Shown piece after piece: positions 7,349 to 14,377 of a stretch of 17,895 nucleotides of DNA (its first letter is position 1; each line of letters opens with the position of its first letter). The position numbers and the translations under genes are program-made. Location: positions 1 to 17,895 of the forward strand of contig CAZPWQ010000072.1 in NCBI GenBank assembly GCA_964590495.1. Direction: 5' to 3'. This DNA is from CAZPWQ01 sp964590495 (lineage in GTDB: Bacteria; Bacteroidota; Rhodothermia; Balneolales; Balneolaceae). The notes below the pieces were generated by a model. It saw nothing but the letters and a program-made list of their open reading frames with translations, was not told where the DNA came from and did no database searches.

Positions 7349-7975
7349 ATGCAACTTATGCAGGAACTTATACAAGATTTCCCGGTAACGTTTTATATTA
7401 TAGCGGCCAATATTTTAATATCTTTGGCGGCTTTATATGCCTATCCGCCCATGGTGGAAGCAGGATATTTAAAACCCTATCGTACAGTTCGTGAAAACAA
7501 ATGGTATGAACTTCTTACCTCCGGCTTTCTGCATGCAAATTTAGGACACCTGTTTGTAAATATGTTTACTCTCTACTTCTTTGGACCTGTAATGGAACAA
7601 GTGGTAGGTTCTCCATATTTTTTGGGATTATATCTGACGGGACTGATAGTAGCCGGAATCCCATCTGTTATAAAGTTTAAAGATAACCCGGATTATGCTA
7701 CACTTGGTGCATCCGGTGCTGTCGGGGCGGTGTTGTTCGCTTTTATTTTGCTATTCCCACTTGAAAGTATATATCTGTTTTTTATACCTGTTCCCATACC
7801 CGCCTTTGTTTTTGCCATACTTTATCTGATATACAGTATGTATGAAAGCAAACAGGAGCGCGGCAAAATAAACCATGAGGCTCATGTTGCCGGGGCCCTT
7901 TGGGGAATGGTCTACCTCGTGGTTTTCGTGCCGAACACAGTTGATCATATTTTAACGGTTTTTGGATTGTTGTGA
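7349..7975 (+). CDS. Rhomboid family intramembrane serine protease
   Basis: Product of 208 residues with about six membrane segments and little else, the minimal bacterial rhomboid core. Catalytic Ser is S122 in GASGAVGAVLF and the paired His is H179 in NHEAHVAGALWG; SGFLHANLGHLFVNM (58-72) is the conserved segment carrying the oxyanion-side His/Asn residues. Rhomboids cleave transmembrane substrates within the lipid bilayer; the substrate here is unknown. The start could be the ATG at 7349 or one three codons later (7358); neither has a clear Shine-Dalgarno. It stands alone, divergent from tRNA-Thr and convergent with serC (49 bases between stop codons, no evident terminator hairpin in that gap). 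The fully preserved catalytic dyad argues for an active protease rather than an inactive homolog. Confidence 0.93.
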   Translation: MQLMQELIQDFPVTFYIIAANILISLAALYAYPPMVEAGYLKPYRTVRENKWYELLTSGFLHANLGHLFVNMFTLYFFGPVMEQVVGSPYFLGLYLTGLIVAGIPSVIKFKDNPDYATLGASGAVGAVLFAFILLFPLESIYLFFIPVPIPAFVFAILYLIYSMYESKQERGKINHEAHVAGALWGMVYLVVFVPNTVDHILTVFGLL

Positions 7976-8024
7976 CGGTAAGTAAGTAATTTGATTTTCC
8001 GCCATAACAGTCCAAACCATCATA

Positions 8025-9104
8025 TCAGCCGTTCTCTTTTCGGAAATGCTTCATAAAGTCGACCAGAGCTTCAACACTTTCCATTGGACATGCATTATAG
8101 AGGCTCGCTCGAACTCCCCCCACACTGCGATGGCCTTTCAGAGCTTTTAAATCATTACCGGCTGCTTCAGCCAGGAATTTTTGTTCCAGCTCTTCGGTAG
8201 GCAAACGATAAGTTACATTCATTAATGAACGGGAATCTTCCCGTACAGCTCCGCGGTAGAAATCATCCCTGTCGATTTCGTCGTATACAAGCTTAGCTTT
8301 TTCCTTGTTGAATTCTTTAAAGTAATCCAACCCTCCTTTTCCCTGGATCCATTCCAGTACAAGGTTAACCATATATACATTGAAGGTCGGTGGTGTATTA
8401 AAGATTTTTCCGGTATGTGTCTGGTACTGCAGGATAGTGGGAACATTATCCGTATTGGCTTCTTCCAGGAAATCCTTACGTATGATTACTATCGTCACAC
8501 CGGCCGGACCGACATTCTTCTGAGCACCGGCATAAATAATTCCGTACCGGGATATATCTATGGGTCGCGATAAAAAATCAGAAGATGCATCACAAACCAA
8601 AGGAACACCGTTGGTCTCAGGCTCTTTGGGAAATTGTGTACCGGCTACGGTATTGTTAGAGGTGAAATGCACATAGGCCGGACGATCGCTGAATTCCAGT
8701 TCCGAATCTTTTGGCACTCGATCGTAACCCGCTTCTTTGCTGCTGAAAGGAAGATGAACATTCCCAAAAAGTTTGGCTTCAGTAATAGCCTTGTCGGACC
8801 ATCGGCCGGTGTCGAGATAATCGGCAGTTTGATCTTTTTGCAGAAAGTTATAGGGAGCCATCATAAACTGGGAACTTGCTCCGCCCTGAAGAAACATAAT
8901 TTCAAAGTCGTCGCCCAAACCCAATAAATCTCTGAGTTGCGCCTTGGCATTATTATCTATTTCGACATAATCTGCGCTTCGGTGACTCATTTCCATGATA
9001 GACTGTCCTTTGTCATGGTAATTGATAAGCTCGGACTTAGCTTTTTTCAGGACTTCGAGAGGAAGCGTTGCTGGTCCTGCACTAAAATTGTGAATGCGAT
9101 TCAT
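8025..9104 (-). CDS. serC: Phosphoserine aminotransferase
   Basis: Product of 359 residues, normal for the family. PLP-dependent fold type I enzyme converting 3-phosphohydroxypyruvate and glutamate to O-phosphoserine in serine biosynthesis; it can also serve the 4-phosphohydroxythreonine step of vitamin B6 synthesis. Visible motifs: FSAGPATLP at the N-terminus, GGASSQF (74-80) for phosphate and cofactor contacts, the Asp of CDASSDF (171-177) and the Schiff-base Lys K196 in YAGAQKNVGPAG. The C-terminal GHRSVGGVRASLYNA loop (substrate-binding His/Arg region) is intact. It lies 20 bases downstream of the DUF1015 gene on the same strand, so the two form an operon. No serA or serB is visible in the window. 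The leader is A/T-rich with no Shine-Dalgarno. Confidence 0.97.
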   Translation of the reverse strand: MNRIHNFSAGPATLPLEVLKKAKSELINYHDKGQSIMEMSHRSADYVEIDNNAKAQLRDLLGLGDDFEIMFLQGGASSQFMMAPYNFLQKDQTADYLDTGRWSDKAITEAKLFGNVHLPFSSKEAGYDRVPKDSELEFSDRPAYVHFTSNNTVAGTQFPKEPETNGVPLVCDASSDFLSRPIDISRYGIIYAGAQKNVGPAGVTIVIIRKDFLEEANTDNVPTILQYQTHTGKIFNTPPTFNVYMVNLVLEWIQGKGGLDYFKEFNKEKAKLVYDEIDRDDFYRGAVREDSRSLMNVTYRLPTEELEQKFLAEAAGNDLKALKGHRSVGGVRASLYNACPMESVEALVDFMKHFRKENG

Positions 9105-9124
9105 GATTCGTAATTATTTAAAAG

Positions 9125-10336
9125 TTAAAAAGTATGAACAAGTAATCCGGATCGTAATTTTGGTTCAAACCAGGTCGACTTTGGGGGCATCAAAAGTCCT
9201 TCATCAGAAACTTCCACCAGTTCTTCAATAGCTGTGGGATACATGCTTATTGCAAGATCCGCCTTTCCGGAATTAACCAGGTCTTCCAATTCATTTGTGC
9301 CGCGTATTCCCCCTACAAACGAGATATTTTCATTACGGCGCGGGTCTGAAATATCCAGGAGGGGATCAAGTATAAAAGCCTGCAGGCGATGTACATCCAA
9401 CTGTTCGACACTGGTGGGGTTTTCCGGCAGCGGTAATTCTAACCCGAACCACGATCCGTTAATATAAACAGAGACAGTGCCTTTTGCGGAGGGTTCCGGG
9501 TCAGCATCTTCTTTAAGCTCAAAATGCTCTTTCAGCATATCCAGGAATTTATCCGGCACATTATGTACAACGCGGTTATATGGAAGGATGTTCATATCAT
9601 CCATAGGGAATAGAACGGCCGGAAAGAAATTGTACTCCTCATCACCATTGTGATCAGGATTTTTTGACTTCCGTTCATGTGCTGCCCGCGATGCACTTTT
9701 ACAGCGATGATGTCCGTCGGCAATATATAGTTTGTTCGTGGAAGCAAAAGCTTTCTCAAATGTTTCTGTTTCATCCACCCGCCAGATCGTATGTAACACA
9801 TCGTCTTCCGCCTTAAAGTCATACAATGGCTCTTCAGTGTTTATAACTTGTTCTATCAGCTCTTTGACGCTGTTCGTGTCTTTAAATGTCATCATTACCG
9901 GTTCGGCATGAGCAGACTGTGTTAGAATATGGCGTGTTCTGTCGTCTTCCTTATCCGGACGTGTAAGTTCATGCTTGAGGATAATCTCGTCATCATAATC
10001 ATCAACTGAAACGCAGGTAAAGATTCCCGTCTGCGGTTCGCCCTTGCGTATTAATCTGTAAATATAAATACATGGTTTATGTTCCTGTTCCAGGCTACCG
10101 CTGTCGATCAGTTGGTTCAGGTTTTGAGCTCCCTTTTCATAAACAGCATCATCGTGCGGATCAATGTCTTCACCTAAATCAATTTCAGGGCGTATAACAT
10201 GCAGAAAGCTTTTTTGATTACCTTTTGCAAGTGAACGGGCTTCCTCGGTATTAATAACATCGTATGGGACACATGCTACTTGCTTTGCGTTTTGCGGTGA
10301 TGGCCGCCAAGCCTTGAATGGATGAATTGTTGCCAT
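9125..10336 (-). CDS. DUF1015 family protein, possible role in serine/phosphoserine metabolism
   Basis: Product of 403 residues, typical length for DUF1015. Recognisable segments: N-terminal IHPFKAWRP and VPYDVINTEEA (23-33); KHELTRPDKEDDR (121-133), a conserved polar motif; YIADGHHRCKSA (204-215) in the centre; and PYNRVVHN (252-259). No signal peptide or membrane segment, so cytoplasmic. The DGHHR motif is like that of the free-serine kinases of the ParB/sulfiredoxin fold (SerK, SbnI), and the gene directly precedes serC. I infer a kinase-like or phosphoserine-linked role; the family assignment is direct, the activity is not. The start is the first ATG, before IHPFKAW. The divergent intergenic region of 240 bases to the DUF1844 gene must hold its promoter, but I see no full TAnnTTTG match there. 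Confidence 0.85.
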   Translation of the reverse strand: MATIHPFKAWRPSPQNAKQVACVPYDVINTEEARSLAKGNQKSFLHVIRPEIDLGEDIDPHDDAVYEKGAQNLNQLIDSGSLEQEHKPCIYIYRLIRKGEPQTGIFTCVSVDDYDDEIILKHELTRPDKEDDRTRHILTQSAHAEPVMMTFKDTNSVKELIEQVINTEEPLYDFKAEDDVLHTIWRVDETETFEKAFASTNKLYIADGHHRCKSASRAAHERKSKNPDHNGDEEYNFFPAVLFPMDDMNILPYNRVVHNVPDKFLDMLKEHFELKEDADPEPSAKGTVSVYINGSWFGLELPLPENPTSVEQLDVHRLQAFILDPLLDISDPRRNENISFVGGIRGTNELEDLVNSGKADLAISMYPTAIEELVEVSDEGLLMPPKSTWFEPKLRSGLLVHTF

Positions 10337-10512
10337 TAAATATTTTGTTAGGTCATTGAAATTAAAGGTCTAAGGTACTTTGTTGTTTAGAATATTTAAA
10401 GAAAGATTTTGTAAAATTACAGAAGGTTAATCTTCTTAATTTTAATGACGTTATCTTATACGACTCCGCAATGATGAAAGCATTCTGCAACCGATACTCA
10501 ATAGATCGTGCT

Positions 10513-10540
10513 TTGAACCACTGTATATAACCCGGTTCAA
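10513..10540. promoter_or_regulatory. Inverted repeat before the DUF1844 gene
   Basis: Perfect 7-bp arms TTGAACC (10513-10519) and GGTTCAA (10534-10540) separated by 14 bases, ending 36 bases before the DUF1844 start codon. It could be an operator or a leader hairpin. No T-run follows, so it is not a terminator. Confidence 0.3.
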
Positions 10541-10576
10541 TTGAATTAAAATCGTTAATAAAATAAGAAAATTATT

Positions 10577-10909
10577 ATGGATGAAATGAACTACAATGGT
10601 GATAAACTTTCCGGAGATCAGCAGAATCAGTTACTGTTTATGATGCTGGTACAACAACACCAGCAAATCGCTATGATGGGAATGGGAAAAATTAAAAATC
10701 CGAATACCGATAAGATTGAAAGAGAGCTTAAATCTGCAAAGTTTGCCATCGATACGTTGCTTATGCTACAAAAGTATACTGAAGGCAATCTTCCCAAGGA
10801 GTTAAAGAATTATCTTGAAGAAACGTTGAATAATCTCCGTTTGAATTATGCTGATGAGAAAGAAAAGGAAAATTCTGAAGGAAATGAATCAGATACAGGA
10901 GAGAAATAA
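10577..10909 (+). CDS. DUF1844 domain protein
   Basis: Product of 110 residues. It follows the DUF1844 pattern: a hydrophobic, Met-rich first helix (LLFMMLVQQHQQIAMMGMGKI), NPNTDKIERELKSAKFAIDTLLMLQKYTEGNLP (matching the family's ID-x-L-x-ML-x-x-K/YT-x-GNL signature) and a final helix ending LNNLRLNY. The last 20 residues are charged and disordered-looking. No enzymatic motif is present; DUF1844 proteins are small, helical and uncharacterised. It lies 9 bases upstream of the Nudix gene on the same strand, so the two are almost certainly co-transcribed. The ATG at 10577 is preceded by an A-rich stretch. The family assignment rests on the GNLP/LRL pattern and length. Confidence 0.8.
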   Translation: MDEMNYNGDKLSGDQQNQLLFMMLVQQHQQIAMMGMGKIKNPNTDKIERELKSAKFAIDTLLMLQKYTEGNLPKELKNYLEETLNNLRLNYADEKEKENSEGNESDTGEK

Positions 10910-10918
10910 ATATAAATT

Positions 10919-11353
10919 ATGGTATCAGTAACAGCGGCCGGAGGAGTAGTTTACAGGCAACCGGATGATAGAGATACAGAGGTTCTTTTGATCTTCCGTC
11001 GTGGTGTTTGGGATCTGCCGAAAGGCAAGATGGAAAATGGAGAATCTATAAAAGAGTGCGCCCGCCGCGAAGTAGCGGAAGAAGTCGGCCTCGAAAACCT
11101 CCCGAAAATTGTGGAAAGCCTTTCTTCAACCAATCATGAATATGAGCGTGAGGGAATTAAATACGCTAAAACTACACACTGGTTTATGATGAATATTGAT
11201 GGCAGTCCGGAACCGGAATTGTCTCCTCAGGATACGGAAGGTATTGAACTGGTGGAATGGACACCTTTAACAGAAGCCCGGCAAAAGGTGGGATATGAGA
11301 ATCTTAAACAAGTGTTAAATGAGTTTAAGGTCGTCTATTTAAAGATGTTTTAG
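10919..11353 (+). CDS. Nudix hydrolase
   Basis: Product of 144 residues with a complete Nudix box at residues 36-58, G-x5-E-x7-REVAEEVGL, whose Glu residues bind the catalytic magnesium. The preceding VWDLPKG and N-terminal SVTAAGGVVYR strand match the diadenosine polyphosphate/MutT-like branch, and the C-terminal half contains TTHWFMMN and a tryptophan-containing VEWTPL. These enzymes hydrolyse nucleoside diphosphates linked to another moiety; the exact substrate (ApnA, oxidised nucleotide, other) cannot be read from the sequence. The start at 10919 gives a product beginning directly with the first strand and sits 9 bases after the DUF1844 stop. The gene ends by converging on the TonB cluster; the 221-base gap holds a palindromic repeat and the terminator of the opposing gene. 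Confidence 0.93.
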   Translation: MVSVTAAGGVVYRQPDDRDTEVLLIFRRGVWDLPKGKMENGESIKECARREVAEEVGLENLPKIVESLSSTNHEYEREGIKYAKTTHWFMMNIDGSPEPELSPQDTEGIELVEWTPLTEARQKVGYENLKQVLNEFKVVYLKMF

Positions 11354-11377
11354 CCGTAAGTTGTTTTGTGGTTGTAT

Positions 11378-11512
11378 CACAGAGTTACACGAAGAAGCGC
11401 AAAGGACCACAGCCCCGATGGATCGGGGGTGTAACTCTGTGTCTCCTTTGTGTGCCTTTGTGAATAGCTTTAAGGGGGCTATGATCTAAAATAATACCAG
11501 GTACTGAGGCAC
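11378..11512. repeat. Palindromic intergenic repeat, copy A
   Basis: A 13-bp perfect inverted repeat (CACAGAGTTACAC at 11378-11390, GTGTAACTCTGTG at 11429-11441) encloses a smaller hairpin, CCCCGAT-GG-ATCGGGG (11413-11428). A G/T-rich tail of repeated CTTTGTG words follows, then a segment beginning ATGATCTAAAA and ending TGAGGCAC. A related copy lies at 15958-16139. It sits between the convergent Nudix and TonB genes, with no coding content. Confidence 0.8.
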
Positions 11513-11518
11513 TGGCAA

Positions 11519-11549
11519 ATAAAAAGGCATGTCTGAACGACATGCCTTT
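11519..11549 (-). terminator. Terminator of the first TonB-like gene
   Basis: Perfect 11-bp stem: AAAGGCATGTC (11523-11533) pairs with GACATGCCTTT (11539-11549), loop TGAAC. The A-run 11519-11525 becomes a U-tract on the minus strand. It lies 25 bases beyond the stop of the gene at 11575-12228. Confidence 0.88.
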
Positions 11550-11574
11550 AAAAGTTTGAAATAAATATAACTGA

Positions 11575-12228
11575 TTAGTTCTGGAGCCGGAAGATAATCG
11601 GCAGGCTGTATTGAACGCGAACCGGTTGTCCACGCTGCTGACCAGGCTCGAATTCAGCCTCTTTGACAACACGTAATGCTTCTTCATCCGCTCCACCACC
11701 AATACCTCGAATTACCTCGGGATCTTCAACCTTGCCATCTTCGGTAACAATAAACTGAACAACAACACGGCCTTCGATACCTGCTTTGCGGGCTCTTTCG
11801 GGATAATTGATTTTTTGTTGAAGAGCTCCGAGTCCGCCTTTCAGTTCAGGCATTTGTTCAACGGCTACGAAGAAATCTTCTTCCTCTTCTTCATCCTCGG
11901 GCGGTGGGGGCATATCCAACGGTTCATCCAGGTTCATATCAGCATTAATATCGATATCCTGGTCATCAATAATTTCATCATTGGGCACCTCAACCGGTAC
12001 CTGCGGGCGGGGTGGGGGCGGTGGTTTTTCCTCTTGTTCGGTCTGAACAATTTCTTCCATTTCCAATACTTCTTGTTCGTCGGTAAGATCTACATCTCCT
12101 TTGTCAGAAATAAAGTCAACCTTCATAGCAACAATAAATATAAGAAGAACCGCTACCAGACCGATTTCAAGAAAAACAGTATAATATTTTCTCAAGTCGG
12201 ATTTAGGTTTCTTCCTGTCAATATTCAT
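11575..12228 (-). CDS. TonB-like energy transducer, paralog 1
   Basis: Product of 217 residues. Order: short basic N-terminus (MNIDRKKPKSDLRKYY), one membrane anchor at about 19-36, an acidic then proline-rich periplasmic linker (KPPPPPRPQVPVEVPNDE, 68-85), a second proline run (MPPPP) followed by an acidic block (EDEEEEED, 111-118), and a C-terminal TonB domain (about 141-217) with YPERARKAGIEGRVVVQFIV and GIGGGADEEALRVV. TonB proteins transmit the proton motive force, with ExbB/ExbD, to outer-membrane receptors; none of these partners is in the window. It is the last of three tandem paralogs; 253 bases, including the terminator of paralog 2, separate it from that gene, so it should have its own promoter. 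At GGGA it has Ala where the other two paralogs have Cys. Confidence 0.93.
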   Translation of the reverse strand: MNIDRKKPKSDLRKYYTVFLEIGLVAVLLIFIVAMKVDFISDKGDVDLTDEQEVLEMEEIVQTEQEEKPPPPPRPQVPVEVPNDEIIDDQDIDINADMNLDEPLDMPPPPEDEEEEEDFFVAVEQMPELKGGLGALQQKINYPERARKAGIEGRVVVQFIVTEDGKVEDPEVIRGIGGGADEEALRVVKEAEFEPGQQRGQPVRVQYSLPIIFRLQN

Positions 12229-12396
12229 AATTTTTAATCCTCCGTGGGTAAATTAAAGTAGATGTCTATGTGAGTAATACATATAAATGCCTCTTTTGTT
12301 CCTAAACGGCTAAAGTAAACAAATTATTTTGATTAAAATCTATTTTGATATTCGTTTTACTTTCTATAATAGCTTTTATTACAATTTTTTAAAAAT

Positions 12397-12432
12397 AAAA
12401 AAGGGCAAATCGAAACATCGATTTGCCCTTTT
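12397..12432 (-). terminator. Terminator of the second TonB-like gene
   Basis: Perfect 15-bp stem: AAAAGGGCAAATCGA (12399-12413) with TCGATTTGCCCTTTT (12418-12432), loop AACA. A long A-rich stretch to the left gives the U-tract on the minus strand. It lies 49 bases beyond the stop of the gene ending at 12482, one of the strongest terminators in the window. Confidence 0.92.
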
Positions 12433-12481
12433 AAATATTCGGATATGTTGATTTAAGCTAAGTGTAACAGCCTTTAAATCG

Positions 12482-13138
12482 TTAGTTTTGCAGCCTGAAT
12501 ACAATAGGTAAACTATACTGAACACGTACAGCCTGACCGCGCTGACGTCCGGGTTCGAACTGTGCCTGGTTTACTGCCCGCACAGCTTCTTCATCACAGC
12601 CGCCGCCGATACCCCGTATAACACGCGGGTCTTCAATACTGCCATCTTCAGTAACAATAAACTGGACAATGACTCGGCCTTCAATACCGGCTTTTCGTGC
12701 TCTGTCAGGATAGTCAATTTTTTTCTGAAGTTCTGCCAGTCCGCCTATCAACTCAGGCATTTGTTCAACGGCCACAAAGAAATCTTCTTCCTCTTCTTCC
12801 TCTTCAGGAGGAGGGGGTGGCAGATCCAACGACTGGCCTATGTCCAAATCTGCGTTAATGTCCAATATTTCATCTTCTATAATTTCATCATTGGGCACTT
12901 CTATTGGCACCGGTGGACGAGGCGGCGGTGGTGGTTTCTCAACTTGTTGGGTTTGAATTACTTCTTCCATCTGTATTATTTCCTGCTCCTTATTATAGTC
13001 TAATACTTGGTTACTGCCCGATAAATTAACTTTGGCAGCGACTATAAAAACAAGCAGAGTAGCAATCAAGCCGAATTCTATAAAGATAGTGTAATACTTT
13101 CTTAAATCAGCTTGAGGTTGTTTTCTATTCTTACTCAT
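12482..13138 (-). CDS. TonB-like energy transducer, paralog 2
   Basis: Product of 218 residues with the same architecture as its neighbours: MSKNRKQPQADLRKYY, membrane anchor at about 19-36, Pro-rich linker (KPPPPPRPPVPIEVPNDE), PPPPP then a seven-Glu run (112-118), and the C-terminal TonB domain with YPDRARKAGIEGRVIVQFIV and GIGGGCDEEAVRAV. The frame stays open upstream to 13288, but I choose the ATG at 13138: it aligns with the N-termini of both paralogs, and the longer version would begin inside the 3' end of paralog 3 and add 50 non-homologous residues. The 115-base gap to paralog 3 has no convincing terminator, only a small CTACAGGCATTGTAG hairpin on the minus strand, so read-through from paralog 3 is possible. 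Confidence 0.93.
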   Translation of the reverse strand: MSKNRKQPQADLRKYYTIFIEFGLIATLLVFIVAAKVNLSGSNQVLDYNKEQEIIQMEEVIQTQQVEKPPPPPRPPVPIEVPNDEIIEDEILDINADLDIGQSLDLPPPPPEEEEEEEDFFVAVEQMPELIGGLAELQKKIDYPDRARKAGIEGRVIVQFIVTEDGSIEDPRVIRGIGGGCDEEAVRAVNQAQFEPGRQRGQAVRVQYSLPIVFRLQN

Positions 13139-13253
13139 GATTTGTACCGCATTGAACTGTTTATATTTCGTTAATTGAATCTTTGAAATATAGCAAAATC
13201 TATAACATGTACAAATAGTATCACATACTACAATGCCTGTAGAATCGTAAAAT

Positions 13254-13907
13254 TTAATTTTGTAATCGAAAATAGATGGTTTGTGCAACTTTAACCCTTA
13301 CGGGTTTGTCACGCTGTTTTCCGGGAGTGAATTTTGCATCTTGAATTACTCGCAATGCTTCCTCATCACATCCGCCGCCAATGCCTCTTAATATTTCCGG
13401 ATCTTCGATTTCTCCCTTTCTGTTTACAATAAACTGAACAGTAACACGTCCTTCAATCCCAGCCTTACGAGCACGTTCCGGATAATCTATCCGGTCGTGA
13501 AGTTTTTGAAGGCCACCAATCAATGTTGGCATCTCCTCAGCGGCAAAAAAGAAATCTTCTTCATCTTCATCACCTTCAGGGGGCGGTGGCATATCCAGTG
13601 GATCATTAAAATTTATGTCAGCGTCCAGGTTGATATCTTGATCTTCTATAATTTCATCATTGGGAACTTCTATTGGAACCTGGGGTCGGGGCGGAGGCGC
13701 CGGTTTCTCCTGCTGTTCCGTTTGAACGATATCTTCCATTTCCACCAATTCCTGCTCCTTAGTAAAATCAATTTTATTACTATTTGCTTTCCATTGCACA
13801 TTCATCGCCAAAATGAATATGAGGAGGGTAATGATCATACCTGTTTGAAGTATTAACGGATAATGCTTTCTGAGATCGTTCCGGGGATTTTTGCGTTTTG
13901 GATTCAT
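13254..13907 (-). CDS. TonB-like energy transducer, paralog 3
   Basis: Product of 217 residues, the most divergent of the trio by eye. N-terminus MNPKRKNPRNDLRKHY, membrane anchor at about 20-36, linker KPAPPPRPQVPIEVPNDE, MPPPP then an acidic block with fewer Glu residues (EGDEDEED), and a C-terminal TonB domain with YPERARKAGIEGRVTVQFIV and GIGGGCDEEALRVI. The final strand differs (KVAQTIYFRLQN instead of a QYSLPI-type strand). It lies 77 bases downstream of the VanZ-like gene with no terminator seen, so it may be read from the nnr-VanZ transcript as well as from its own promoter. No receptor, ExbB or ExbD gene is adjacent. Confidence 0.92.
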   Translation of the reverse strand: MNPKRKNPRNDLRKHYPLILQTGMIITLLIFILAMNVQWKANSNKIDFTKEQELVEMEDIVQTEQQEKPAPPPRPQVPIEVPNDEIIEDQDINLDADINFNDPLDMPPPPEGDEDEEDFFFAAEEMPTLIGGLQKLHDRIDYPERARKAGIEGRVTVQFIVNRKGEIEDPEILRGIGGGCDEEALRVIQDAKFTPGKQRDKPVRVKVAQTIYFRLQN

Positions 13908-13984
13908 GGCCTATTATTCATTTGCTTAGTACTATGTTTATAGTAATAAATAATAAAAGCCGGAAAGATGCAATTACACCTGGT

Positions 13985-14377
13985 TTATTTTTTAAGATTT
14001 ATAGTTTTGATCAGCAGAATAACGGCTATCAGACAACCCAATGTATCGAAAAGTAAATCGTAGGGATCGGCGCTTCGGTTGACAGGAAGGAGATGTTGAA
14101 GAAGTTCGATAAATAGACCAAATAATACTCCGGCGGTGAATACAACCGGCATATTCGGACGTCTTTCGAGTTTTACGAATCTGTATAAACCCAGTGTATA
14201 GGTCCAGCTTCCGAAGAGTAGAAAATGTCCGATTTTGTCGTAGCTCCACAATTGACTGGTTCCCAGCATATCAGAAGGAATCAGCATCAGGATCAGCATT
14301 ATGAGAGTCAACAACGAAATACCAGAAGGCAATACATATTGATGATTGCTCAGGAACTGGAAAAAAAATTTTCTCAT
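13985..14377 (-). CDS. VanZ-like family membrane protein
   Basis: Product of 130 residues with four hydrophobic segments (about 16-33, 50-66, 76-95, 108-125). It carries the VanZ-like signature residues: DKIGHFLLFG (47-56), GLFIELLQHLLPVNR (87-101, with E91 and Q94) and the loop SADPYDLLFDTLGCL (102-116, with D104, D107 and D111). The family is named after VanZ, which gives low-level teicoplanin resistance; nothing here indicates a resistance cluster, and single small members like this one are common and uncharacterised. Its ATG overlaps the stop codon of the upstream nnr gene (ATGA), so the two are translationally coupled. Function unknown. Confidence 0.87.
   Translation of the reverse strand: MRKFFFQFLSNHQYVLPSGISLLTLIMLILMLIPSDMLGTSQLWSYDKIGHFLLFGSWTYTLGLYRFVKLERRPNMPVVFTAGVLFGLFIELLQHLLPVNRSADPYDLLFDTLGCLIAVILLIKTINLKK

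Noticed and set aside
11413..11428. CCCCGATGGATCGGGG hairpin as a terminator of the Nudix gene
   Set aside because: No T-run follows on the plus strand and the same core recurs in the second repeat copy, so it is part of a repeat element.
11815..12237. 140-residue plus-strand frame opposite TonB paralog 1
   Set aside because: Phe/Ile/Gly-rich product arises from the reverse of the Pro/Glu-rich linker; similar shadows appear opposite paralogs 2 and 3.
13139..13288. 50-residue N-terminal extension of TonB paralog 2
   Set aside because: Would start inside paralog 3, is not homologous to the other paralogs, and the internal ATG aligns exactly with their starts.
13985..14377. VanZ-like gene as a glycopeptide-resistance determinant
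   Set aside because: No vanA/B-type ligase, dehydrogenase or dipeptidase genes are nearby, and small VanZ-like proteins are widespread with unrelated or unknown roles.
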